Of a stretch of 19,295 nucleotides of DNA, positions 9,440 to 18,060 are shown in pieces. A program made the position numbers and the translations under genes. Location of the stretch: positions 1-19,295 of the forward strand of contig JADJRU010000039.1 in the NCBI GenBank assembly GCA_016712105.1. Reading direction: 5' to 3'. Source of the stretch: Ahniella sp. GTDB lineage: Bacteria > Pseudomonadota > Gammaproteobacteria > Xanthomonadales > Ahniellaceae. Each line of letters opens with the position of its first letter. Within the stretch, counting starts at the first letter, position 1. The notes beneath the pieces are model-generated. The model was not told the DNA's origin. It did not search any database and saw nothing but the letters and a program-made list of their open reading frames with translations.

Positions 9440-10430
9440 TCAGAGCGACAATCCGCGGCAGGCGGCCTGGATGCGTTCCCTGGGGTCTCCTATGCAATCA
9501 GGGGCCACCCTGCGGAGCGCATCCCGCTGCAGATTCAGTTAGGTAGTCCACCGGAGATTTGCCATCGACACGCGCCAGGGCGAGCATGGGGAGCAGCTGC
9601 GCGGTTCGACGTTCGACATGAGCCGGATCCTCCCAGGTCACATGGAAGGTAGGCCGCCGCAAGGGCATCGATCGCCCGATCCAGTTCCCTGGAAAGGTGG
9701 GGCATCGCCCGGCGCTTGATGATGAGGTGATTCAGGCAAAAAGCCAGATCGAAAGAGGGATCGCCAAACCATGCGACTTCCCGCATCCAGCAGAACAGGG
9801 CCACGAGGACCCGAGAGTATGTTCTTTGGACTCAGATCGCCATGCACCAGCACTCGACGCGTGGTGGTCAATTTGCTCAACCGCCTGCATGATCTGAGCC
9901 CTGACGCTGGAATGCAGCAAGGCCGTTGTATGCAAATAGGGCTCAACACGCAATGAATGAAAAGGCATCGTCGGTATTGAAGCGACGTGCGGAGCCGTCT
10001 CGTCGGCGGTTCGGGAGTGGATCCTGCCAATCAGATCGCCGACGGAAGCCGCAAAACGCACGTCCACACGTTGTGCGAAAAGTTCGGCCTTCCACAACTG
10101 ATGTCGATCGGACGAGAGCCATTCCATTGCGAACAGGCCCGCCACCGGATCGTGTGCCAAGGGTGCCGGGACTGCGCCGGGAAAAATCGCATTCACGGTC
10201 TCGATGTATGCCCATTCGGTCGCATTGCGGCCGACTGGCGCGTGCCACTCCGCGGCAACGCGCAGCTTCGGCAACGCACGCTTGACGCAGATCTCCCGCG
10301 ATCCAATGGTGACTCGCCAGATGTCCGAGGATACCCCTCCCGATACCGGAGTCCACCGGGCGGCACCTGGATCATGAGTCAGCCCCGCTGCAACCAGAAA
10401 GCGGGATAGGGATGGCTCAGAGTCGCTCAA
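9440..10430 (-). CDS. Phosphotransferase, APH/choline-kinase fold, frameshifted
   Basis: A TTG at 10430 starts SDSEPSLSRFLVAAGL. The ATP-binding lobe reads PVSGGVSSDIWRVT and REICVKRALPKL (the Lys). After a slip near 9860 come RVLVHGDLSPKNIL (Brenner HGDxxxxN catalytic loop) and EVAWFGDPSFDLAFCLNHL (metal-binding region). The tail resumes in a third frame as LQRDALRRVAPDCIGDPRER to a TGA at 9440-9442. Length is about 330 residues. The fold phosphorylates hydroxyl groups of small molecules, not necessarily antibiotics. Here it follows an enolase and a 2-hydroxyacid dehydrogenase, so a hydroxy-acid substrate such as glycerate is plausible, but this is inferred. No aminoglycoside context is seen. 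The gap to the enolase stop is 46 nt. Confidence 0.84.
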
Positions 10431-10476
10431 TGTGATTTCAGGCCCGATCTACCCGCCCAGGGCAAGCCCGATTCCT

Positions 10477-11696
10477 CTATTCGGAGGAGCCGGTTGTACT
10501 TTGCCTGACCGCTCCCCTTACCGATCCAATCTTGATTTGCCCACCTGCGACCCCAACTGCTAGGTCAGCGAGGAAGTCGTCCTCGGTCTCGCCCGAACGC
10601 GCCGAAATCACGGTCCTGTAGCCCGCCGAGCGCGCAGTTCGAATTGCGTCCAACGTTCCAGATACGGTGCCATTCTGGTTGACCTTGATGAGAACCGCGT
10701 TGGCGGCTCCGCACTCGCTCGCTCGCCTTATCCTCGCAGCCTGCGTTGCACACAGATCGTCACCGACAAGCTGCAATGCACCCAGCTCCCGGGTCAGCAA
10801 TGGCCAGTTAGCCCAGTCATCCTCACCCAGTCCATCCTCGATGGACATGATCGGGTAGCGCTTTGCCCATGCAGCCTGCATTCCAATCATTTCAGCAGGC
10901 TCATAGGACCGCTCTTCGCGCTCGAACCGGTATCGGCCATCTGCCTGTACGAGCGACGAGGCGGCAATGTCGAGCGCGATGCCCACCTGAACTCCAGCCT
11001 CAGTCCTGCCTGCTCGAAAGCCGCGACCATCAGATCCAAGCATCTTCGGATCCGGGAAAATCCGGGAGACAACCCACCCTCGTCCGCCAGCAGCGTTGAT
11101 ATGCCCTGTGCGCAGGCTCCGCGTGGCCTTCGTTCGAACTAGGCAGATCCATTCGAGCGCCTCGGAATAGGAGGCCGCACCGAAGGGAATCATCAGGAAA
11201 TCCTGCGTCCATACCCCGATTCGCGTGCAATCCACCGGAGGATGTTGACCATGGGCATGGGCATGACCGGCTCGACGGCCGCCAGGCTTGCGAGATGCTT
11301 GAACAGTGGGCGTTTGGCCGATACGGCGGCCGCCCGCGCGGATGCCAGGCTGACACTGAGTACCGCATTTCCACCCAGGCGGGACCAGTTTCCGGATCCG
11401 TCCGCACTCACCAGGAGCGCGTCGAGCTGCGCCTGATCCATGACGTCGCAACCCATTAGCAGCCGCGATATCTCACCGTTCACGTGAGACACGGCTCGTC
11501 CTACGCCCAATCCGTCCCAGGCCTGGCCACCGTCACGAAGCTCTACGGCCTCCGCCTTTCCCGTCGAAGCACCCGAGGGAACAGATGCACAGACTGATAC
11601 GCCATTACGAAGCTCGAGTTGGGCCTCGATGGTTGGTCGGCCACGGCTGTCAGTATTTGCCGTCCCGTGCACGCGAACTATGCTCGTGTCGCTCAT
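10477..11696 (-). CDS. Divergent enolase (enolase-superfamily paralogue), frameshifted
   Basis: ATG 11696 overlaps the preceding dehydrogenase stop (ATGA). Family blocks in order: TANTDSRGRPTIEAQ, PSGASTGKAEAVELRDG, LGGNAVLSVSLASARAA, SGGLHANRGMDAQDFL-like loop near 11210, ADEGGLSP near 11070 (one metal/acid site, another frame), GIALDIAAS, MSIEDGLGEDDW, LIKVNQNGTVSGTLDAI (catalytic Lys), VISARSGETEDDFLADLAV and GQIKIGS. Length is about 406 residues against about 430 for housekeeping enolases. The loop that reads S-H-R-S-G-E-T in canonical enolase is S-A-R-S-G-E-T here (Ala codon 10600-10602), and the insert regions are short. It is therefore a paralogue that may act on 2-phosphoglycerate or on another 2-phospho-3-hydroxy acid. 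At least three slips are present. Confidence 0.85.
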
Positions 11697-12654
11697 GTCG
11701 CACCAACCAGTGTGTTGCAGGGGTTGAGGGGGGCTTACCGTCCAGAACCCGGACCACTTCCTCTGCAGCCCGCCTCCTGAGTTCGATCAGCGATGCGTCC
11801 GAGGAGAACGCAACATGAGGCGTGACAACAACATCCGGGCGGTCTACCACCCGGCGAGGTACATCAGGTTCTCCGTCAATGACATCAAGCCCCGCTCCCG
11901 AAAGCCGCCGGCTCTCCAATGCCCACAAGAGCGCGCTGTTATCGACAAGCGGGCCGCGACTCACGTTGATGAGGTACGCGCCAGGCTTCACGAGCGAAAG
12001 CTCTGGCTGACCTATCAGGTGCCGGGTCTTGTCCGTCAGGGGCGCATGGAGAATGATCACGTCGCTGCGCCCGAGAAGCTCGGTCAGCGTCACACGCTCG
12101 TCGGAAGGAACATCGGCCACGGCACGTGTAGAAACCAGAAGCCGGCAGCCGAACGCACGAAGTCGCTTGGCTGTTGCCTTTCCGATTCGCCCATAGCCCA
12201 CGATCCCGACCGTCAGATCCGCGACCCGACGCAGCCGGGCGCTAGCGGGATTCCAATGCCCGGATTTCACATCCCGGTCAAAGGATACTGTGCCGCGCGC
12301 CCAATCGAGCAGAAGCGCGATCGCATGGTCGGCAACTTCGCCGACACAGTAGTCGGGAACATTGGCGACCCACGCCCCTCGTGCCGTTGCTGCCCCGACT
12401 GCAATATTGTCAAGCCCGACGCCGATTCTCTGCACTATCCGAAGGTTGCGGGGCTGCCGGATGCCCGCGACCGATACCGTCGCCCAGCAGGTCATGATGG
12501 CCTCCGGGTCATGCCTGGCAACCAACGCCTCGATATCTTGGGCCGAGGCTGGCGCCGCCGGCCCCGTGACCAGCCGGTGACCGGCCGCTTCGACTACTGA
12601 ACGCTCTATCTCAACATCGCTCCACGCGTGGTCCGTCTGCAATACCGTAGCCAT
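11693..12654 (-). CDS. D-2-hydroxyacid dehydrogenase (glyoxylate/hydroxypyruvate reductase-like)
   Basis: The best-preserved gene here: ATG 12654 (12 nt after the demethylase stop) opens a frame uninterrupted for over 300 residues. It has NAD(P)-binding GYGRIG (153-158) and the catalytic set R233 (NVSRGPLVDN), E262 (GLDVIDGEPDVP) and H280 (TPHVAFSS). Strand beta-2 ends in STR with no acidic residue, which points to NADP(H). The annotated frame runs on into the enolase gene to 11650. With one more C in the six-base run at 11728-11733, the protein would end NPCNTLVGAT with a TGA at 11693-11695 overlapping the enolase ATG, a much more natural end. It reduces 2-oxo acids to D-2-hydroxy acids; hydroxypyruvate or glyoxylate are the usual substrates. 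Confidence 0.9.
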
Positions 12655-12665
12655 CGGATCGCCGA

Positions 12666-13991
12666 CTAGTCCACGCGATACTGGGTACGCGCGTAGTCGT
12701 AGTACGGCGCCAGCTGAACGACGACCCGAATCCGCTCGAAGTTTTCTCGGTAGTCGACGCCCGCCGCTGGACCCGGGTGCTGCCCCCACAAGAGCGACAG
12801 CTCGGTTCCGGGCTTCGCGAAGTCATTCTCGATCACGGCAAGGGAGTGTGCTGTACCCGCTGGCGCCATGAAGGTCATGTATTCAGACACGCCAACCAGC
12901 TTTGAGCCAGCCTCGACGCGATCCTTGGAGTAGCTCAACAGCAAATCGTGTCCGCTGCCAAAGACACGCCGGACATCGTCCGCGTTCCAGATGAGCGTTA
13001 CCTTGGTCCGATGAATCTTGTCCTTGGCGGCGTAAAGTGCATCGCGCCCGATGAACTCGTGATTGAAGGACACGGACCGTCCATATCCAAGCTCGAAGGA
13101 GAGCGGAAGTAGTCTTCGATGTTTGGTGAATAGTACGTTCCCTGAAGTGGGTTCATGCCCTCGTAGGAGTACAGGCTCGTCGCCTCCCTCAGACCCCGCA
13201 ATTCGGGCGAGGCATAGATTGCAGGCACAGGCGTTGCCAGCCACCCGCTATCGACGCCGACCGTGTAATACGCCCGACCGCCCACCGGGACGATGCCTTC
13301 CTGCTTGCCCGCTTCCAGCAGGCGACTGCGTACATACTCGCCCTCACTCCACGGACCAAAAAATTCGAAGCCGGCCTGACCTGCCATGCCGTGACGCAAA
13401 GCGTTGATCCGGTGCCGTCGAGCGATACTTCCTTGAAATGGAAGAACTTGATGCCATCGAGTTGCGACCCGAACAAGCGGGTCAGCAGAACCTCGGCCTT
13501 AGGTCCCTGCACCTGATAGCGGAACAGGAGAGGATCTGCACCCTGTCGGTATTCGGACGTCGGGTCCGACGTGATGGAGACATTATAGCCGCCGGCCTTC
13601 GCATGATAGGCGACCCAATTCTCGGCTGTCCCGATGCCAATCATGTGAAATTTGCTCTCGGCCAGGCGCAGCAGAATACCGTCCTGCACAAGAAAGCCAT
13701 CGGGGGACACAGGAATGAACTGCTTCGCCTGGCCGATCGCAAACTTCTCGAAATTGTTCGCACCGACGTTGGATAGCGGTCGCTTTGCATCGGGTCCCTC
13801 GATAACCGTGTCGACCATGTGATGCGATAGATCAAGGAGGCAACCGCCTCCTCCCAGGCGTGTTGCTCTTCCCGCCAATTGACGAACTCGGGCTTTACGA
13901 CCGGAACCGCAGGAGGAGGCGAATTGGGCCTCCACAACATCTTGACAGCGCTACCGGCACGATCCATCGCTTCCTGGACTGACCGGAACAT
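12666..13991 (-). CDS. Tetrahydrofolate-dependent aryl O-demethylase, LigM/DesA-like, frameshifted
   Basis: About 440 residues over four frames match the LigM/DesA (GcvT-fold) family: SVQEAMDRAGSAVKML, VVKPEFVNWREEQHAWEEAV, LSHHMVDTVIEGPDAKR, QAKQFIPVSPDGFLVQDGI, NWVAYHAKAGGYNVSI, FRYQVQGPKAEVLL, RHGMAGQAGFEFFGPWSEGE, SPNIEDYFRS, FNHEFIGRDALYAAKDKIHR, KVTLIWNADDVRRVFGSG and PGTELSLLWGQHPG. Known members move the methyl of vanillate, 3-O-methylgallate or syringate to tetrahydrofolate. Slips lie near 13845, 13408 and 13097; the last is a TT that should be TTT. A start at ATG 13991 is in frame; ATG 13995 (MNVP) has the better AGGAG spacing and may be the true start behind another slip. The 12-nt gap to the dehydrogenase shows one operon. 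Confidence 0.9.
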
Positions 13992-14059
13992 TCATTCGCT
14001 CGACTCCTGTGACAAGAAAGACCACAAATGAGGCGCACCACCCGTGAGCGCGTCGCGTA

Positions 14060-15042
14060 CTACTTCTTTTTCGGGGTAGACCCTTCCACGAAAGAAACTT
14101 CCCAGGGTGCTTCGTCAAGAATCCAGGGCTGAAGGTTATGCATGAAGATCATCGTTCCGAAACGGGCATTCCACGTCCTCGGTACCCAACTATCATCCAG
14201 TACATCACTGTCTGCTCCATACTAAGCGTCGCCACCAGCCGGGCATGGCTAATACACGAAGACAGAACTTGCGATTCGGTGGCGGCCCAGGCCCCAGATG
14301 GACTTCTTCCAGCCCCGACGCTCCATGAATTGGCGCCGACCATGACCTCATCGAGATCCTCAACGCCATAGTTGACATGGTTGAAGCGAACCTTGCCGTC
14401 CAAACCCGGGAAAGGGAGATCCGCCTTCAGCCAGTAGATGCTGTGGTGATCGTTGGTTCCCGGAGCGCGGGCAAACACACCGAAACCCTCCTGCACATCC
14501 GTAAGGCGGAAGTCCAGATTGTCCCGATACCAGGCCATACTGGCTGCCGGGTCGGGCACCTGATAGACGACGTGCTGGATCGTCTTTGGATTGGCCTTGA
14601 GTCGCCATTTGCGATGCTGATTGATGCGATTGGCATTGCCGTAGCTGTTGACCGGATCCGGGGCTCCCCAGATCGTCTTCTTGGGATAGATACGGATGCC
14701 CATCGCAATTCCATCGCAATCCATGAAGTGCGCGGTGCCCTCGGCATCCACAGTCACCTCCGTGGCTTTCCGCAGCTTTCGAACCAGACGATCGAAGGCA
14801 ATCTGGTCCGGCACTCCCCAATACACCTGCTGCACACCGTATCCAACCAGCTTCTGGCCAGTAACCACGGTATCCTGCAATGCGCGGATAACCACGCTCG
14901 ACCCCTCTTCCAGTTCGAAGAGTGCGGAAACCCCGGGAAGGTGTTCTACGAGCGGCAGGCCGAAGTCAACAAAATAGCGAACGCATTCGTCAACGTCCGC
15001 CACACCATACACGACCGACTCTACGCCATTGATTCCACGCAC
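14060..15042 (-). CDS. Type I extradiol dioxygenase-like (two VOC domains), frameshifted with in-frame TAGs
   Basis: A GTG at 15042 with a strong GGAGGT site 5 nt upstream starts MRGINGVESVVYGV. Two VOC modules follow. The second has H157 (TIQHVVYQVPDP) and H222 (FNHVNYGVEDL); spacing then predicts a Glu at about 274. H157-H222-274 fits the H146-H210-E260 iron triad of BphC-type enzymes, with H200 and Y264 at the positions of the catalytic His195 and Tyr250. After a slip near 14328 (AATT for AATTT) the frame reads MERRGWKKSIWGLGRH, reaches TAG codons at 14249-14251 and 14222-14224 (the latter at the predicted Glu ligand), then continues YGADSDVLDDSWVPRTW to a TAG at 14060. Total is about 327 residues. 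The expected role is meta-cleavage of a catecholic ring, if the stops are errors. Confidence 0.82.
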
Positions 15043-15101
15043 GACAGACCTCCAGCAAATCCCAGACCGGGATTGATACCGGGGTGCTACGACGGCGTAA
15101 A

Positions 15102-15127
15102 ATTGATTCGCCCGATAGCACGTATCG
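15102..15127. promoter_or_regulatory. Operator-like half-site and inverted repeat upstream of the extradiol dioxygenase gene
   Basis: In the 103-nt gap between the LysR stop and the dioxygenase start. ATT-N9-GAT (15102-15116) shares CGCCCGATAG with the right half of the palindrome at 16099-16108. It overlaps a perfect 5-5-5 repeat CGATA-GCACG-TATCG (15113-15127). It lies 60-85 nt upstream of the GTG start, the usual position for a LysR activation site. It is a weaker match than the two perfect palindromes. Confidence 0.45.
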
Positions 15128-15145
15128 CCGGATCAGCGAGAGCTC

Positions 15146-16048
15146 CTAGAGCCGAGCGGCGTGCTCACGGACTACCTGGACCAACCACTGCAGCCCGGCA
15201 TCCTGCCCCCGCTTGGAGTGCCATTGCGCAACCTCGCGTACCTTCGGGAATTCGAATGGAAGGGGAAGTACCTCGATGGGCAGCGTACGGGCAAAATACT
15301 CTGCGAACCTGCTCTGCATCGTGGCCAGCCGGTCGGTGCCGATGACGGCTCCTGGGAGCATCGCAAACGAGGGCACAAGAACATCCGCGCGCCGCTCGAT
15401 TCCGTGCGTCTCGAAATAGACCTCGGAAAATGCCGCCGCCCGGGTCGGCCCGAAGTAGGTCATGGCATGGCCGGCCGCGCAAAAGGCGTCCATCGAGACC
15501 CCGTTCCGGTGAGCGGATTCCCGCCAGCAGATCAAGGAATGATCGTCGTCGAATAAGTGTGTTTGGGGAAAATCACCTCGCACATACGACTCAATGGTGA
15601 TGATGAGGTCTGCCTCTCCTCGCTCGAGCAGATCCATCGTGCGCTGCTCAGGCAGCAGTATTTCAAAAGTGACGCCCGGCGCTGTCTTGCCTTAGCGCGG
15701 CAATCACGTCTGAAAACATCACCGCAAAGACGTAGTCGGAGGTATACCCCAAACGTCCGTTCTGCGGTTGCCGGATCAAAGGAGATTGGCGTGGTGATGC
15801 GGGTGCGGACCATCATCAGTACGTCGGCCACCGGACCCGCCAACTCCTCAGCCTTGGCCGTCAGAACCATTTGCCGCCCGGACTGAACAAGGAGCTCGTC
15901 ACCGAAAAACTCCCGCAGCCGGTTCAGGGGCTCCACTGACGGCCGATTGGCTCAAGTGCAATCTCTTGGCAGCAGTCGACACGCTTCGATCCTCGATCAG
16001 GACCGAGAGCGTGACAAGCAGGTTCAGATCAAGCCGTTCGAATCGCAC
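15146..16048 (-). CDS. LysR-type transcriptional regulator, NodD-like, frameshifted
   Basis: A GTG at 16048 begins RFERLDLNLLVTLSVLIEDR, then SVSTAAKRLHLSQSAVSGAL: the winged helix-turn-helix of the NodD/NahR/PcpR branch (compare 'MRFxGLDLNLLVAL'). After an extra G in GGGG at 15927-15930 the frame reads NRLREFFGDELLVQSGRQMV and AEELAGPVADVLMMV. The effector domain continues in other frames with SDYVFAVMFSDVIAALRQDS and GEADLIITIESYVRGDFPQ, and ends REHAARL at 15146. Length is 300 residues, exactly typical. It is divergent from the NTF2-FAH pair and adjacent to the dioxygenase operon, so it probably activates both in response to an aromatic substrate. At least three slips are present. Confidence 0.88.
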
Positions 16049-16089
16049 AAGAACCCCAAAGTGCCATAGGCCTAGGCGCGCAGGGAACA

Positions 16090-16108
16090 CTATCAGAACG
16101 CCCGATAG
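16090..16108. promoter_or_regulatory. Palindromic operator candidate CTATC-N9-GATAG (site 2)
   Basis: A perfect palindrome with spacer AGAACGCCC in the 128-nt divergent intergenic region (16049-16176) between the LysR gene and the NTF2-like gene. The arms extend imperfectly (ACACTATC and GATAGGTG). The core ATC-N9-GAT is the motif known for NodD-family regulators in nod boxes. Its position, 42 nt from the LysR start and 69 nt from the NTF2 start, suits autoregulation plus activation. A second small palindrome TAGGCCTA lies nearby at about 16067. Confidence 0.68.
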
Positions 16109-16176
16109 GTGCAAACGGGCGAACCGATTGGACGTGGGACGCGCGGCACTGGACCATTGCCCGATCAAGGACCTGG

Positions 16177-16613
16177 ATGACTTGCCCGTGCCCAACCCAG
16201 CCACTCCGAATTGGCCTCTCTGCTGATCGCGCGGGAACAGGCGCGGCATGCCGCGCTGGTCGCCGACGACATGTCCGCGCTTGCTTCCCCTGCTCACGGA
16301 TGATCTGGTGCACGTCCACACCACCGGCATCGTCCAGGAAAAGCGGACCTGCTGGAGCATGCTGGCACATTTCTCAAATTCGAACGCGTCGAACGCGGTC
16401 CACTGAACATCCGGCAGATCGGAACGGATGCCGCGATCATGACCGGCCCCATGACCAATACCGTTCCGGCGGCGCGACCAGCAGCAGTGCATCGACGTTC
16501 GGCATTTGTCACGCAGGTCTGGGTACGGGAGGGGAGCCACCTGGCGAATCGCAAGCTTCCATGCGGTCCGACTCCCCGAGGACCCGGTTCCAGCGACAAC
16601 ACGGAGTAAGTGA
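16177..16613 (+). CDS. NTF2-like (SnoaL/DUF4440-type) protein, frameshifted
   Basis: ATG 16177 has AAGGA 5 nt upstream. Reading across slips gives ELASLLIAREQARHAALVAD, DMSALA, LLTDDLVHVHTTGIVQEK, ADLLEHAGTFLKFERVERGP, IGTDAAIMTGPMTNTV, AFVTQVWVREGS and TWRIASFHAVRLPEDPVPAT, ending at a TGA at 16611. Length is about 145 residues. DDLVHVHTTG and the closing 'W-R-I-A-S-F-H-A' strand are typical of small alpha+beta-barrel NTF2-fold proteins, which act as isomerases, dehydratases or binding proteins. The stop overlaps the next ATG (TGATG), so it is co-translated with FAH 2. At least four slips are present. The specific reaction is unknown. Confidence 0.75.
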
Positions 16614-17584
16614 TGACAGAGGCGTTTGCATTGGGCCTGTTCAGCAGTTCCGCGAAAAGCCCCTGCCGGGCGTGAGTAAGAGCGGGACGTGTCGCCTCGC
16701 TGAGCGACCTGCTTCCGGGCTCTCCGGATACCCTTCTTGCCGTGTTTTTCGACTGGCAACGCTTCGGAGCCGCTCATTGCGAATGCGGTGTCCAGCTCAA
16801 GCGCAGGGATCTGGCGCTCCGAAGGGAGAACTGCGGGCTCATCTCCCATTCCAGCCACGAAACCTCTTGAGCGCCGGAGCGAACTATCGTCGCCATGTAA
16901 TCGAACTGATCGTGGACCGCGGCGCGGGGTATTCGCGCACCTTAGTCCGGAGCAGCGACTGGCTGTAGCCACTGAGGAAATGGACAAGCGCTGCGAGCGG
17001 CAAACCCTTCGTATGGGTAGGGTTGCCGGGAGCACGGGTCCGGATGAACCCCTAACCATTCCCCACGACCTCGAGGTTGACTGGGGAGCTTGAACTGGTG
17101 GCTGTCATCGGCAAACCCGCGCGCAGGGTCAGTCAAAGCAACGCGCTGGATTACGTCGCCGGTTACACGATCGCCAACGACATTACCGCGCGTGAACTGG
17201 TCGATCGCCCCCGACGCGCGGAACCTCGGCATGGACTGGATGGCCTGCAAGAGTGCGCCTGGCTTCAAGATCATCGGCCCTTATGTCACCCCTGCCCGCT
17301 TTGTCCCCGACCCGCAGAAGCTGCACATCCGGCTATCGTTGAATGGTCAGGTAATGCAGGACGAGGGAACCGACGACATGATTTTCGGCGTGGCCAAGCT
17401 GATCGAATTCGTCTCCAGCTACGTCCAGCTGTTGCCCGGCGACATTATCATGACCGGATCGCCCTCCGGCAATGGAACGCACTACAACCGGTTCCTGCGC
17501 AACGGCGACCTAATGCTGGGGGAAATCGACGGCATCGTGGGCGCGCAGTTGGTCCGTTGCGTTGCGGAGCCTCCCGCGACGTAG
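16613..17584 (+). CDS. Fumarylacetoacetate hydrolase (FAH) family protein 2, frameshifted
   Basis: ATG 16613 (GGAG 6 nt upstream) starts MTEAFALGLFSS. Further blocks are VASLSDLLPGSPDTLLAVFF, LLSAGANYRRHVIELIVDRG (the family's N-terminal entry), PLTIPHDLEVDW, ELELVAVIGKPARRV with the metal-type acidic pair, LDYVAGYTIANDITARELVD, the run through PGFKIIGPYVTPARF, and GDIIMTGSPSGNGTHYNRFL. It stops at a TAG at 17582. Length is about 320 residues. It differs clearly from FAH 1 (2992-3964), being closer to the FAHD1/HpcE-like branch; members hydrolyse or decarboxylate 2-oxo-dioic acids from meta-cleavage routes. At least four slips are present, one near 17213. It is probably regulated by the divergent LysR protein. 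Confidence 0.85.
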
Positions 17585-17597
17585 GGGCTCACCAAAC

Positions 17598-18060
17598 CTA
17601 ACCGCGAGTATGGGAGATATAGTCGGACAAGACAGACTCTATCGTGCCCAGTATCCGGACAGCGGTTCGCCGGACACTACTGACTCTCCAACCGACTGGC
17701 GTCCTGATGAACTCGCAGTCATTCCAGCCATCACCCGTCCAAAGATCACTGGGATTCGACTTCACGCGCACTGCCAAGACGTACAACAGGGGACGCGCGG
17801 TATCACGGGTAACCTCGATCTGGTGATTCGCGCTGATGTGATGGGTCGCTGAACACTTCAGTAGACTCCTCGGCCCTTCTGTTGGCATATCGCCATTACT
17901 GATAGTCACAAATCCGCCAGGCCTGGTTGGATCCGGCCCATTCAGTACACTGCCATCCGCTTACTTCTCAATGTACGTGGCGACTCGATGTCCCTAACCG
18001 CTCCATACAGCACAAAGTAAGGGCGAATGACTTACCTGCGGACGAATCCGTCTGGGACAT
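17598..18060 (-). CDS. NTF2-like (SnoaL-type) protein, broken or partial
   Basis: The open frame 17909-17598 reads THHISANHQIEV, TARPLLYVLAVRVKS, LWTGDGWNDCEFIRTPVGWR and SSVRRTAVRILG, the C-terminal half of an NTF2/SnoaL-type protein. The same frame extends upstream as VLNGPDPTRPGGFVTISNGD, and before a TAA as HRVATYIEK. An ATG at 18060 (MSQTDSSAG) would give about 154 residues, normal for the fold, if two or three slips or stops are errors. No clear ribosome binding site is seen. It is convergent with FAH 2 (13 nt apart) and co-directional with the MetE-like gene. The N-terminal boundary is uncertain; the C-terminal half is reasonably sure. Confidence 0.55.

Noticed and set aside
9440..10430. 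Aminoglycoside resistance gene
   Set aside because: Only the general kinase fold (HGDxxxxN and GDP motifs) is shared; the context is a catabolic operon and no resistance-cassette features are present.
11815..12600. 261-residue open frame on the plus strand
   Set aside because: It lies wholly antisense to the intact 2-hydroxyacid dehydrogenase with its NADP-binding and catalytic motifs.
14222..14251. Amber (TAG) recoding, for example to an unusual amino acid
   Set aside because: Other genes in the window (demethylase, enolase, FAH 2 and the dioxygenase itself) end at TAG in normal positions, and no amber-suppressor tRNA or system is visible.
14377..15345. 322-residue open frame on the plus strand
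   Set aside because: It is antisense to the VOC dioxygenase and crosses the LysR gap; composition is that of a shadow frame and no family motif is seen.
16177..16968. One 263-residue plus-strand protein
   Set aside because: The single frame mixes shadow sequence with pieces of two real genes; the NTF2-like and FAH-family proteins are recovered only by changing frame.
17888..17904. TATC-N9-GATA, similar to the operator palindrome
   Set aside because: It lies inside the coding part of an NTF2-like gene, the outer bases do not match, and an eight-base match is expected about 0.3 times by chance in this window.
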